This document shows positions 1 to 7,253 of a stretch of DNA of 44,761 bases, piece after piece. Under the pieces are notes generated by a model. The model was given only the letters and a program-made list of their open reading frames with translations, made no database searches and was not told where the DNA came from. How positions within the stretch are numbered: position 1 is the first letter of the stretch; each line of letters starts with the position of its first letter. A program made the translations under genes and the position numbers. The DNA is from Clostridiaceae bacterium (GTDB taxonomy: Bacteria > Bacillota > Clostridia > Lachnospirales > Lachnospiraceae), in contig JAGZXV010000021.1 in NCBI GenBank assembly GCA_018378255.1, positions 1 to 44,761 on the forward strand, given 5' to 3'.

Positions 1-218
1 GGTTCCAACGGCCCCCATGGACGGTGCAGGAAATTATACCGTCCTGTGTGAAGCTCCCGTCGGGCGGGCATACACGGCATGCTGCCCACGAAGCTGTTGT
101 CGAATACAACCGAGCGCTCCTGCAATCGTGTGAAATTGGGCGTATGTGTCCAGTCACAGCCATAAGTGGACAGCATCCTCCTGTTCAATGAATCAAACAT
201 AACCATAATCGCTTTCAA
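1..218 (-). CDS. Sulfatase (formylglycine-dependent), N-terminal part, cut by window edge
   Basis: Type I sulfatase; this family hydrolyses sulfate esters. Only the first 72 residues are present. I chose the TTG at 218: a GGAAAGG purine run lies about 8 nt upstream and the protein then begins MKAIMVMFDSLNRR, the usual opening of Firmicute sulfatases, with the metal-binding Asp at residue 9. The modification motif C-x-P-x-R reads CMPARRELHTGR at residues 49-60, so Cys49 would be oxidised to formylglycine, in anaerobes by an anSME radical-SAM enzyme (not in this window). No signal peptide is seen, so it probably acts in the cytoplasm. It lies 30 bp after tctA on the same strand, so it is probably the last known gene of the tct operon and may desulfate the imported substrate. 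The substrate cannot be read from the sequence. Confidence 0.9.
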   Translation of the reverse strand, partial: MKAIMVMFDSLNRRMLSTYGCDWTHTPNFTRLQERSVVFDNSFVGSMPCMPARRELHTGRYNFLHRPWGPLE

Positions 219-248
219 TTTTTCTTCTTTCCTTTCCTGGGGCCTGTT

Positions 249-1802
249 TTATTCCTCCGTTTTGTTTAAACGCGCATCTGCTTCGTTCACGGATTTTTCA
301 GCAGCTTCCGTCAGCAGCTCCTCCACACTCTTCTTGGATGTTTCCTGCAGGGTTTTCCACACGGATACTGCCATCAGCAGGAATGTGACCAGCAGAAACG
401 CCACGCTGATGGGCCTGGTGAAAAATATGGAAAAGCTCCCTCCCGACATGACCAGGGACTGGCGCAGATTCCGTTCCGCCAGGCTGCCCAGCACCATGGA
501 GATGACTAATGGGGTCATGGGGAAATCCAGCCTCGATAAGACATAGCACAGGATCCCGAAGACAAGCGTGACCTTCACATCGAATACCGTGTTGTTCACG
601 GCAAATGCCCCCAGCACACATAGAACCATGATCAGTGCCACCAGAACATTGGCCGGTATTTTCGTTACATTAACGAAGAAACGGCAGAAAAAACGTCCCT
701 CAAACAGCATCAGTATGTTAATGATGAGCAGGCCTCCCATAATTGCATAGACCCAGTACACATTTTCCGTAAACAAGGTCGGCCCCGGCACGATTCCCTG
801 CATCATCAGCGCTCCGATCAGGATGGCGGTCACGCTGTCGCCCGGTATTCCCAGGGTCAGAAGCGGGATCAGCGTAGCGCCTGTGACCGCATTGTTGGCG
901 GTTTCCGATGCGATTACTCCCTCTATGTTTCCCTTTCCGAACGTCTCAGGCTCCTTCGATGCTCTCTTCGCTTCGTTATAAGCCAGAAATGAGGAGATCG
1001 CCGCTCCTGTGCCTGGCACAGCCCCGATAAAGGTGCCGATACAGGAGGATTTGAGAATCGTCTTCCAGTAAGGCAGGATATCTTTGATCTTCAGGCTGGC
1101 CTTGCTGTAGCCGGCAGCTGTTCCTGAGTTCTGGTCTCCGTCTCTCATTTTGGCAAACAGCTCTGTCAGCGCAAATGCTCCCAGCATGGCGGGGACCAGA
1201 GCGATCCCGCTGCTCAAACTGGTAAATCCAAAGGTAAAACGGGTCACCCCTTCAATGGGATCAATGCCGATCATGGTGATCAGCAGACCTACGGAAGCCA
1301 TCATCAGCCCTTTAAAGGCATTTTTGCTGGTGGCAACGGAAATCACGGTCAAGCCAAAAAGCGCCAGTGAAAAATATTCGGGAGATCCGAATCTGAGGGC
1401 GGCCGAAGCCAGCTTAGGCGCGAAGAACATCAGCATGGCACAGCTGAAAATACCCCCGATCACAGAGCTGACCAGTGCCGCATACAGAGCGTTTCCACCT
1501 TCCCCCTTTCGTGCCAGAGGATAGCCGTCCAGAACCGTTGCGGCCGAAGCCGGCGTTCCCGGAGCTTTGATCAGCACGGCAGTTATGGACCCTCCGTAGA
1601 TTCCTCCGCAGTACACGGCCAAGAGGGTGAGCATGCCGGTAATCGAATCCATACCGAAGGTCAGCGGCAGCAATATGGCAACTCCCATGGTAGCCGTCAA
1701 TCCCGGCAGCGCGCCTATAATGATTCCAGCCGCCATGCCAAGGAGCATGAATAACAGATTAGTCACGGTAAAAATCGTTTTTATCACATATAACGCGTCC
1801 AT
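249..1802 (-). CDS. tctA: Tripartite tricarboxylate transporter, large membrane subunit (TctA family)
   Basis: Large permease subunit of a tripartite tricarboxylate transporter (TTT), a secondary carrier that takes up carboxylates delivered by an extracellular binding protein. The 517 residues are of normal family length, hydrophobic throughout, with the conserved glycine/proline motif GALPGLTATMGVAILLPLTF near residues 30-50 and a second glycine-rich block (GAVPGTGAAISSFLAY) near residue 260. The ATG has an AAGGAGG site just upstream. It follows tctB by 14 bp and precedes the sulfatase by 30 bp, giving the order tctC-tctB-tctA-sulfatase. Family assignment is firm; the substrate is unknown, since these transporters carry citrate, tartrate, aromatic acids and others. 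Confidence 0.95.
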   Translation of the reverse strand: MDALYVIKTIFTVTNLLFMLLGMAAGIIIGALPGLTATMGVAILLPLTFGMDSITGMLTLLAVYCGGIYGGSITAVLIKAPGTPASAATVLDGYPLARKGEGGNALYAALVSSVIGGIFSCAMLMFFAPKLASAALRFGSPEYFSLALFGLTVISVATSKNAFKGLMMASVGLLITMIGIDPIEGVTRFTFGFTSLSSGIALVPAMLGAFALTELFAKMRDGDQNSGTAAGYSKASLKIKDILPYWKTILKSSCIGTFIGAVPGTGAAISSFLAYNEAKRASKEPETFGKGNIEGVIASETANNAVTGATLIPLLTLGIPGDSVTAILIGALMMQGIVPGPTLFTENVYWVYAIMGGLLIINILMLFEGRFFCRFFVNVTKIPANVLVALIMVLCVLGAFAVNNTVFDVKVTLVFGILCYVLSRLDFPMTPLVISMVLGSLAERNLRQSLVMSGGSFSIFFTRPISVAFLLVTFLLMAVSVWKTLQETSKKSVEELLTEAAEKSVNEADARLNKTEE

Positions 1803-1816
1803 TTTTCCTCCTTAAG

Positions 1817-2296
1817 TTATGGCAGTTTTACATACAGCACTCTGGTGAATACCAGATACATCACCATGATAAAAGCTATTACAATCGCATAATGAAGCGG
1901 TTTCTTATCCCGGACATATAACAGCAGGGCGCTGCAGCAGATTGCGGAAGAAAGGATAAATCCCAAACGGGTGAGGGCCGCCGCATAGACCAGCATGATA
2001 ACAGCAAACACCAGGACATGCTTTTCCTTCGCCCACGCCATGCCTGCATAGGCCGGCATGGCGCTTCCGTTTTTTCTCGTTCTCAGATAATGCGTCAGGT
2101 TGATCAGCAGATTGACCGCGCTGTTAAAGACCAGGATCACTACAAGGACACGAGGCATGAAATAGCTGGTCAAAAGCTCATTTCCCATACTGTAGGTGTC
2201 CGCATACCGGATGCAGTACGGCACGGCGTTCCAAACTGCAATTCCAAAAATGATAAAAAATACAGAGGTTACTATATTAGTCTTATATTGGTTCAT
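1817..2296 (-). CDS. tctB: Tripartite tricarboxylate transporter, small membrane subunit (TctB family)
   Basis: Small membrane subunit of the same transporter. The 159 residues form about four membrane segments (starting near residues 8, 45, 88 and 115), the expected TctB topology. The ATG at 2296 follows GGAGG with a 5-nt gap. It lies between tctC (52 bp upstream) and tctA (14 bp downstream), and the assignment rests on this position plus size and topology, because TctB sequences are poorly conserved. Confidence 0.88.
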   Translation of the reverse strand: MNQYKTNIVTSVFFIIFGIAVWNAVPYCIRYADTYSMGNELLTSYFMPRVLVVILVFNSAVNLLINLTHYLRTRKNGSAMPAYAGMAWAKEKHVLVFAVIMLVYAAALTRLGFILSSAICCSALLLYVRDKKPLHYAIVIAFIMVMYLVFTRVLYVKLP

Positions 2297-2348
2297 GGCA
2301 TCCTCCCACAGGCCTGCCGGCCTCAGCCTTTAGCCGCATCCAGACAGC

Positions 2349-3428
2349 TTATTTATGCTGCCCGGTCGCCGTAAGGACTTCATCATATGCATCGTAACAT
2401 TCCTTCAGTTTCTTATCCAAATCCTCTTCGCTCATGATATAAGTGTCAAGGCCGTTCTGAGACCTGATGAATTCCTTATAGGAATCGCTCATCACAGATA
2501 AATCGATCACAGCTTTCAGATAATCCACAATCTCATCTGGAGTTTCAACAGGCACTGAAATCCATTTAAAAGCAATCACCCAGTCCGTATTGTCAAATCC
2601 CAGCTCTTTCAGACACGGAACATCGGGAAGGGCTTCGCAGCGCTCATTTCCAAAAACCGCAATGGCTTTCAGGGTTCCATTGGCCACTCTCGGCGCCGCT
2701 TCCGCCAGGTCGGCGGTGGAAATGGTGATATGGCCTCCGATCAGGGAAGTCAGCGCGTCGGCCGCGCCTGCAAAGGGCACCATCTCGAACTTGCCGTAGA
2801 TATCCATTTTCATGAACAAATCGCTGAGCCCGCAGTTTCCCACCGAACCGGGGTTGGACGTCCCCCATACGACCTTCTCCCCATCCTTCATCATCTGTAC
2901 CACCTGTTCAAAGTCCCCGATCTCAGAATCCGCGGGAACCACAATCACAAGGGGCTCATCCGGCGATATGACGGAAATATTGCGAAAATCCTGGAAGGGA
3001 TCATAGGTCAGATCCGACAAATGCGGTTTTATGTACCAGGGGGCAGGCATACCTGTGATGATCGTATACCCGTCCGGCTTCGCCTTTGCACATTCGTCAG
3101 CCGCAATTGTGCCGCTGGCGCCCTCCCGGTTCACGATATTCACAGCCACCCCCATCAGCTCCGCCATCGGTTCCGCCAGGGCCCGGGACATGATATCCGT
3201 CCCGCCTCCTGCAGTCGATCCCACCAGAATTGTAACCGGTCCCTTGGGAAACTTCTCTGGCTTTGCCACCTTGCTGCCGTCTACGGCAGTTATATATTCA
3301 GTGCTGTCCTTAGCTGTCTCTGTTTTGTCAGCGGATTTGTCAGGATTTCCAGTTGTCTTTGCCGAGGTACAGGCCGTTATGGCGCCTGATGCAGCGAAGA
3401 TGAGAAAGAATGCTGTCAGTTTTTTCAT
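2349..3428 (-). CDS. tctC: Tripartite tricarboxylate transporter substrate-binding lipoprotein (TctC/Bug family)
   Basis: Extracytoplasmic receptor that captures the substrate for TctAB. The start MKKLTAFFLIFAAS is a lipoprotein signal with lipobox ITAC, so Cys20 should be lipid-anchored. A Thr/Lys-rich tether follows, and the binding fold begins near residue 64 (GPVTILVGSTAGGGTDIMSR), the Bug-family signature. Length 359 is slightly above the usual ~320 because of the tether. It is the first gene of the operon, downstream of a strong promoter and a 30-bp palindrome, so the cluster is probably induced by its substrate. No regulator gene lies beside it within the window. Confidence 0.93.
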   Translation of the reverse strand: MKKLTAFFLIFAASGAITACTSAKTTGNPDKSADKTETAKDSTEYITAVDGSKVAKPEKFPKGPVTILVGSTAGGGTDIMSRALAEPMAELMGVAVNIVNREGASGTIAADECAKAKPDGYTIITGMPAPWYIKPHLSDLTYDPFQDFRNISVISPDEPLVIVVPADSEIGDFEQVVQMMKDGEKVVWGTSNPGSVGNCGLSDLFMKMDIYGKFEMVPFAGAADALTSLIGGHITISTADLAEAAPRVANGTLKAIAVFGNERCEALPDVPCLKELGFDNTDWVIAFKWISVPVETPDEIVDYLKAVIDLSVMSDSYKEFIRSQNGLDTYIMSEEDLDKKLKECYDAYDEVLTATGQHK

Positions 3429-3460
3429 GAATAAAATCCCCCTTTTCTATTTTGATGGTT

Positions 3461-3490
3461 AGATAATGCATCATGCATGATGCATTATCT
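3461..3490. promoter_or_regulatory. Perfect 30-bp palindrome, probable operator of the tct-sulfatase operon
   Basis: The 15-nt half AGATAATGCATCATG is followed at once by its exact reverse complement. The dyad lies just downstream of the predicted -10 of the tct promoter, where a bound repressor would block transcription. The ATGCAT-rich inner core resembles sites of GntR-type dimeric regulators, but no regulator is adjacent, so that is inference. Confidence 0.75.
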
Positions 3491-3496
3491 ATTTGA

Positions 3497-3525
3497 AGCG
3501 TACCACACTATATACAACAAGTCAA
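3497..3525 (-). promoter_or_regulatory. Promoter of tctCBA-sulfatase
   Basis: On the minus strand TTGACT (3525-3520) is separated by 17 bp from TACGCT (3502-3497), with TG one base before the -10 (extended -10). The start point would fall at the edge of the palindrome 3461-3490. Confidence 0.65.
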
Positions 3526-3552
3526 CTATTTTGTTTTCTATTTTAAATATAT

Positions 3553-3611
3553 TGCACAAAAATAAAGCAGTAAGAATGCGGAAGCTGCCTAACTTCCACA
3601 TTCTTACTGCT
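3553..3611 (-). terminator. Rho-independent terminator after the decayed MNT/HEPN locus
   Basis: Stem arms 3566-3584 and 3593-3611 pair at 18 of 19 positions around an 8-nt loop, and on the minus strand the stem is followed by TTATTTTTG. It would end transcripts from the pseudogene just upstream and insulates the tct promoter. Confidence 0.7.
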
Positions 3612-3646
3612 CTCACTGACGTTCAAGGTGTTATAAAAAGTTCCCT

Positions 3647-3886
3647 TTACCCATATGCCGCTTTATAGGCTGTTTTCAAAATAGTTTTAGACGAACCTGT
3701 TGCTCCCTCTTCATATCCATGGGATTCCAGTATTTCTTTCATCATCTTCCATGACTGTTCAAAACAGAGCTCGTACAGCCACCATCCCTGTTAAAACAAC
3801 ACTATCAAACACTTTCTGACATTATAGTTCTGAGCCAGCTCCCGGATTTCCTCAATTACCTGTGGTTTTATTCCTGATCCATCCAT
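3647..3886 (-). pseudogene. Remnant of a nucleotidyltransferase (MNT) / HEPN substrate-binding pair
   Basis: Reading from the ATG at 3886 (GAGG site 6 nt upstream) gives MDGSGIKPQVIEEIRELAQN and 11 further residues, the usual start of small MNT-type nucleotidyltransferases just before the GS-x10-DxD active site, but a TAA at 3793-3791 ends it. In the same frame after the stop comes a segment containing FEQSWKMMKEILESHGYEEG and then GSSKTILKTAYKAAYG, ending at 3647. That matches the helical HI0074/HEPN partner of such pairs. The catalytic part of the first gene and most of the second are missing, so an internal deletion has fused the ends of a former toxin-antitoxin-like pair. No function is expected. 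Confidence 0.7.
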
Positions 3887-3892
3887 ATTAAA

Positions 3893-4046
3893 CCTCTATG
3901 CCGAAGCGTTTTTGCGCAAATATTGTGTTACATAGGCACGCGCTGAAAATTTCACGCTGATATTTCAGCTTCTCAGCTGCGGTTCAAATTCGTAGCTCCA
4001 GCACAAACTAAGGGGAAATAATAAGCCATCATGATTGTTTTTCATA
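3893..4046 (-). repeat. Dispersed leader-like repeat, copy R1 (upstream of the MNT remnant)
   Basis: Related to copy R2 at 6927-7134 in the same orientation relative to the following start codon. Shared blocks include CTCAGCTGCG, CGGAGCGTTTTT-like and TGCGCAAATA segments on the plus strand. On the minus strand, bases 4004-3995 (GTGCTGGAGC) can pair along all 10 positions with 3907-3898 (GCTTCGGCAT), counting G-U pairs, and the second strand ends one base before the GAGG ribosome site. It could be a structured 5' leader or a small foldback element. Confidence 0.55.
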
Positions 4047-4304
4047 CTATTTCTTAGCCGCCCTATAAAATTCCCTTAGCTCTTCCTTCTTTTCCTCCGA
4101 AAGCTGCGTTTTCTTAATTCCCTGAATCGCGCCCTCCATAGCCAGAAGACGGTGGATACAGGCGGAACTGTCAATGGCCTTGATTTTCAGCCAGGCCTGT
4201 TTGCTTCCGATCTCCTTTAACTGCTCATACGTGGTAATTCCCACCTGATTTAATTGGCTTTCAACAACCGGACCCAAGTTAGGCAGCTTTGCCAGTTCTC
4301 CCAT
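4047..4304 (-). CDS. TfoX/Sxy C-terminal domain protein
   Basis: An 85-residue protein made only of the TfoX C-terminal domain: the helix-hairpin-helix-like stretch MGELAKLPNLGPVVESQLNQ is followed by GITTYEQLKEIGS and AWLKIKAID, typical of that family. Full TfoX/Sxy is a competence regulator in Gram-negatives; stand-alone C-terminal versions are common in Firmicutes and have no settled role. The start has an ideal AAGGAGG site. It sits alone between the anti-sigma gene and repeat R1. Confidence 0.88.
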   Translation of the reverse strand: MGELAKLPNLGPVVESQLNQVGITTYEQLKEIGSKQAWLKIKAIDSSACIHRLLAMEGAIQGIKKTQLSEEKKEELREFYRAAKK

Positions 4305-4420
4305 ATTTCTTCCTCCTTATCTGGAACTATATTTAAAATGCGGCCTTACAGCTTTCGCGGCCGTCTAATTCATTTGCTTCTTTTTATAATACCACACTTT
4401 TATCTGATTTCCACCTTTTC

Positions 4421-5368
4421 CTACCTGTTTTCTCCCGGAAATGTGATGAGCTGATCTCCTTCTATCCGGTATTTTAAAGGTTCCCGTTTTCGTTTCCCCT
4501 CCAGAATCTCATCACCTGTTTTACCGCAGGGAAGATCCGGGTTTGACGTGTCAAAAACCAGCTCGATCAGATAGTCTTCATCCACAATATAAGTCAATGT
4601 ATAGTTCAGGGATCCGTCCTGATAGGTGCCCGTTGTGGTTCCCAGCAGTTCCTGGACAGCAGAACTGGTCATATCAGCCGTAATCATTTTCACCTGATCC
4701 GAAGTGACACGGGTTTCCGGCGACAGGAATTCTTCCATCTCTTCCGGCGTCATGTCCTCAAACCGGAATCCGTTCCAGATATTGCGCCTGGTATATCCCG
4801 GCCCTACTAAGTCTACACGCCAGCTTTCACCATCATCCGGTATTGCAATGGTTTCAGTAAAATTCGTATGATAGTTCTTGCCGCGGGAAAGCCGGTCGGC
4901 TCCCATCACCTTCACATCCAGAGTGTTCCCGTAAACGCTGCTTTCCTTCACCCGTATGCCGGTAAATTCCGTCATGCTGTAGTTAATCGTTCCCCGCACA
5001 GTCAGTTTACCCGTCTCTTCATCAAATTGGCATTCGTAGGTCACCGAATTGGGATCTACCGGATTTCCGATTACATAAAATTTAACAATCACAGACACCA
5101 CCGCGGCCAGCAGAAGCAGAGCCATTCCGATAGCTGCCCTGAGAAGGCTTTTTTGTCTTTTTCTTATTTTTTTCAAAAAATCAATTTCCTCTTTTTCTTT
5201 GACATCCATCCCCTCGACCGGCATTTCCATCTCCGCTAACATGCTGCGGCAGCTCTCACATTCTTCCATATGTTCCCGGATCATGCGGCCGCTGGCCTCG
5301 GAAGCCAGATGTTCCACATAAAGGGGAAGCAGATCCTGAATAATATCACAGTCAATCTTCCGGCTCAT
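4421..5368 (-). CDS. Anti-sigma factor with zinc-binding N-terminal domain (zf-HC2)
   Basis: Membrane anti-sigma factor for the ECF sigma factor encoded just before it, with a 4-bp ATGA overlap that implies translational coupling. The N-terminus carries the ZAS/zf-HC2 pattern: Cys7, His33, Cys37 and Cys40 (HMEECESC). One membrane helix lies near residues 76-98 and the remaining ~215 residues would be outside. That outer domain is Thr/Glu-rich and I do not recognise it; it presumably senses the envelope signal. Length 315 is longer than minimal anti-sigmas. Role as sigma inhibitor is family knowledge; the signal is unknown. Confidence 0.88.
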   Translation of the reverse strand: MSRKIDCDIIQDLLPLYVEHLASEASGRMIREHMEECESCRSMLAEMEMPVEGMDVKEKEEIDFLKKIRKRQKSLLRAAIGMALLLLAAVVSVIVKFYVIGNPVDPNSVTYECQFDEETGKLTVRGTINYSMTEFTGIRVKESSVYGNTLDVKVMGADRLSRGKNYHTNFTETIAIPDDGESWRVDLVGPGYTRRNIWNGFRFEDMTPEEMEEFLSPETRVTSDQVKMITADMTSSAVQELLGTTTGTYQDGSLNYTLTYIVDEDYLIELVFDTSNPDLPCGKTGDEILEGKRKREPLKYRIEGDQLITFPGENR

Positions 5369-5853
5369 AAAATCTCTCCTTTCATCAATCCTTTTCTGCC
5401 GCGGTAAAATGTAACCCTGGCCCAGGTTTCACTCTGCCCCATCACTTCGCCGATTTCCCTAAAACTCAGTTCGCCGAATATCCGCAGATACATCACTTCC
5501 CGCACAGGCTCCTTCATCTTATGCAGCGCCCTCATCACAGCCATTTTCTGCTCCGAATATAAAAGCTGTTCATCCATGCCTGCGGTTTCCCACTCCATAC
5601 TCTCCGTAAGTTCCTCTGTCCGGTGTTTTTTCCTTTTCTCCAGATCCTGCATCCAGACGTGTTTGGCGATTTGGCACAGCCAGGTGGATACTTTACATTC
5701 CCCATTATAGGTTTCAAGAGAATAGACGGCGCGGTAAAATGTCTCCTGGGTCAGTTCTTCCGCCCAGCCGCTGTCCCTGGTTTTCGCCAATAAATATTTA
5801 TAGACCATATGAGCGTATTCCCTATAAATCCGGTCCATATCCTGCACTGTCAT
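5365..5853 (-). CDS. ECF-type RNA polymerase sigma factor
   Basis: Extracytoplasmic-function sigma factor, 162 residues from the ATG at 5853. That start is chosen because GGGAAAGGGGGA lies directly upstream; the longer frame opening at 5928 would translate the ribosome site itself. Region sigma2 is near residues 1-70 (EELTQETFYRAVYSLETYNG), and sigma4 with its helix-turn-helix is near 105-155 (LSFREIGEVMGQSETWARVT). It is followed by its anti-sigma gene with a 4-bp overlap. TGTAAC at 5897-5892 on the minus strand could be an ECF -35 element for autoregulation, but the -10 is unclear. Confidence 0.92.
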   Translation of the reverse strand: MTVQDMDRIYREYAHMVYKYLLAKTRDSGWAEELTQETFYRAVYSLETYNGECKVSTWLCQIAKHVWMQDLEKRKKHRTEELTESMEWETAGMDEQLLYSEQKMAVMRALHKMKEPVREVMYLRIFGELSFREIGEVMGQSETWARVTFYRGRKGLMKGEIL

Positions 5854-5905
5854 TCCCCCTTTCCCTCTATACATCCGTTTTTTTATCTTTTCGTTACAAT
5901 AATAA

Positions 5906-5942
5906 GGCGGAATGCTGTAAAAAAGCAATACAGCATTCCGCC
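5906..5942 (-). terminator. Terminator between the 5979-6920 gene and the sigma factor
   Basis: A perfect 14-bp stem (5906-5919 with 5929-5942; arm GGCGGAATGCTGTA) closes a 9-nt loop, followed on the minus strand by TTATTATTG. It separates the upstream gene from the sigma/anti-sigma operon. Confidence 0.75.
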
Positions 5943-5978
5943 CATATTAAAATAATTTTGAAAATCCTTGTAACTAAA

Positions 5979-6920
5979 CTATGATAACCTTCCGAAATTC
6001 CTTAAAAATCTCATCTTATCAATCGCTTTTGAAGCCTTCCACCAATTTTCACTGATGGCAAATTCCCTGCCGTACCTCTCTCCTAAATCAAACCAGGACC
6101 AGGTAATATTCCACACACCGCCCGGATTTCTGGTTTCAATCAGGTAGTCCAGCTCCTTCTCCACAATTTCTTCATTCCCCTTGTAAGCCGGTGCATGTGG
6201 AGACGGAATGCATTCCGATGGCCTCATACAGTAACCGCTCCATTTGTTCACATCTCTCTCGATGGCTTGGTTAACCAGTTCAGGAAGCCGTTGTTTCGCG
6301 GCGGTGCAGTCAAATTGACTTGACAAACCGCTCTGCTCGATATCCCCCACCAGCATGAAGATCCCGCCGGCGCCCATTTCTCCCAAATCTTCCGTTGTTT
6401 TCACCTTGTCCAATAGCTGTTTTGCATAGCCTGCCGCTTTTTTAAACAGTTCGGAATCCCGGTCTGCATAATGAAGTATCGTACCTGCCAGAGAAGCGGT
6501 TATACCCGTTCCATGCAGGGCATTGGCCTCTTCATCGTAAGTCCACCACGGAGCACGTGGACATTGATCATTAGATGGAATGGAGAAAAACCATCCCTGA
6601 AAGGAGCAGTACCTGCAGTTCTCCAAATACCGGAAAATCCCCTGTACCATAGGATCAGCCGGATCAAATGCCCCTATATCCCGCAAAATACCGATAGCAA
6701 TTAAGGTAGTATATGGCGTGGATTCCGGGTTCCAGCAGTCTGCTTCCAGTACGTTTCCGAATCCCCCGTCTTCATTCTGATAATAGGCCAGTTCCTCCAC
6801 TATCTTTTCACGGCTTCCATCTTCAAAATGATACTGCCAGACAGCCAATTCCAATGCCCTGGCATTGCGGTGCATCCAATTCTTCACTTCACAATATGCT
6901 TTTTGATCTAATTTTTTCAT
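5979..6920 (-). CDS. Conserved hypothetical protein, alpha/alpha-toroid (prenyltransferase/squalene-cyclase repeat-like)
   Basis: A 313-residue soluble protein without signal peptide. Residues 46-75 include YYQNEDGGFGNVLEAD followed by TPYTTLIAIGIL, which resembles the QW/toroid repeats of squalene-cyclase and prenyltransferase-like folds; a second such stretch is GGVWNITWSWFDLGERYG near residue 268. It lacks the DxDD cyclase motif, so an enzyme activity cannot be claimed. The start has a GGAGG site at 6931-6927 that abuts the conserved stem of repeat R2, so its translation may be controlled by that leader. Family known mainly as uncharacterised; function unknown. Confidence 0.75.
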   Translation of the reverse strand: MKKLDQKAYCEVKNWMHRNARALELAVWQYHFEDGSREKIVEELAYYQNEDGGFGNVLEADCWNPESTPYTTLIAIGILRDIGAFDPADPMVQGIFRYLENCRYCSFQGWFFSIPSNDQCPRAPWWTYDEEANALHGTGITASLAGTILHYADRDSELFKKAAGYAKQLLDKVKTTEDLGEMGAGGIFMLVGDIEQSGLSSQFDCTAAKQRLPELVNQAIERDVNKWSGYCMRPSECIPSPHAPAYKGNEEIVEKELDYLIETRNPGGVWNITWSWFDLGERYGREFAISENWWKASKAIDKMRFLRNFGRLS

Positions 6921-6926
6921 GATTGT

Positions 6927-7134
6927 CCTCCATACCGGAGCGTTTTTATGCGCAAATACTATTCAACGCAAACATTGCGTAACACAAACATTACGTAACG
7001 CAAACATTGCGCTACGTAAACTTTACGCTATGCAGGCACGCACTGAGAATTACCGCTCCTCAGCTGCGATTCAAATTTGTGGCTCCGGCACAAATTTGGG
7101 TGTAAAAATAATCCATTGGGATTATTTTTCACAC
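6927..7134 (-). repeat. Dispersed leader-like repeat, copy R2 (5' leader of the 5979-6920 gene)
   Basis: Second copy of R1, longer because of an internal tandem array (6965-7028). On the minus strand, 7091-7082 (GTGCCGGAGC) pairs over 10 positions with 6941-6932 (GCTCCGGTAT), and the GGAGG site begins at the very next base. An upstream hairpin AAAAATAATCC/GGATTATTTTT lies at 7104-7129. Compared with R1, three stem positions changed but remain paired as G-C, G-U or U-G, which is compatible with a conserved RNA fold. Confidence 0.55.
6965..7028. repeat. Four tandem 16-bp units, most of them small hairpins
   Basis: Units begin at 6965, 6981, 6997 and 7013. The first is AACGCAAACATTGCGT, in which ACGCAA and TTGCGT pair around ACA; units three and four have the same form with matched changes (ACGTAA/TTACGC). 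It sits inside R2 and has no counterpart in R1 beyond a single GCGCAAATATTGTGTTAC segment. Confidence 0.75.
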
Positions 7135-7253
7135 GAACCTCATTTCTACCGCCGTCCGCGGCCTTATGTGATAAGGCTTTCCAGGCCTCCGTAAACTAAA
7201 TACCGGCGCCCCCGACAGCCTGGAATGTTTTGAAACTTCCATTCCGCCGCTTT

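Noticed and set aside
6960..7030. CRISPR-like array from regularly spaced repeats
   Set aside because: The 16-bp units are contiguous without spacers, only four in number, and no cas genes are near.
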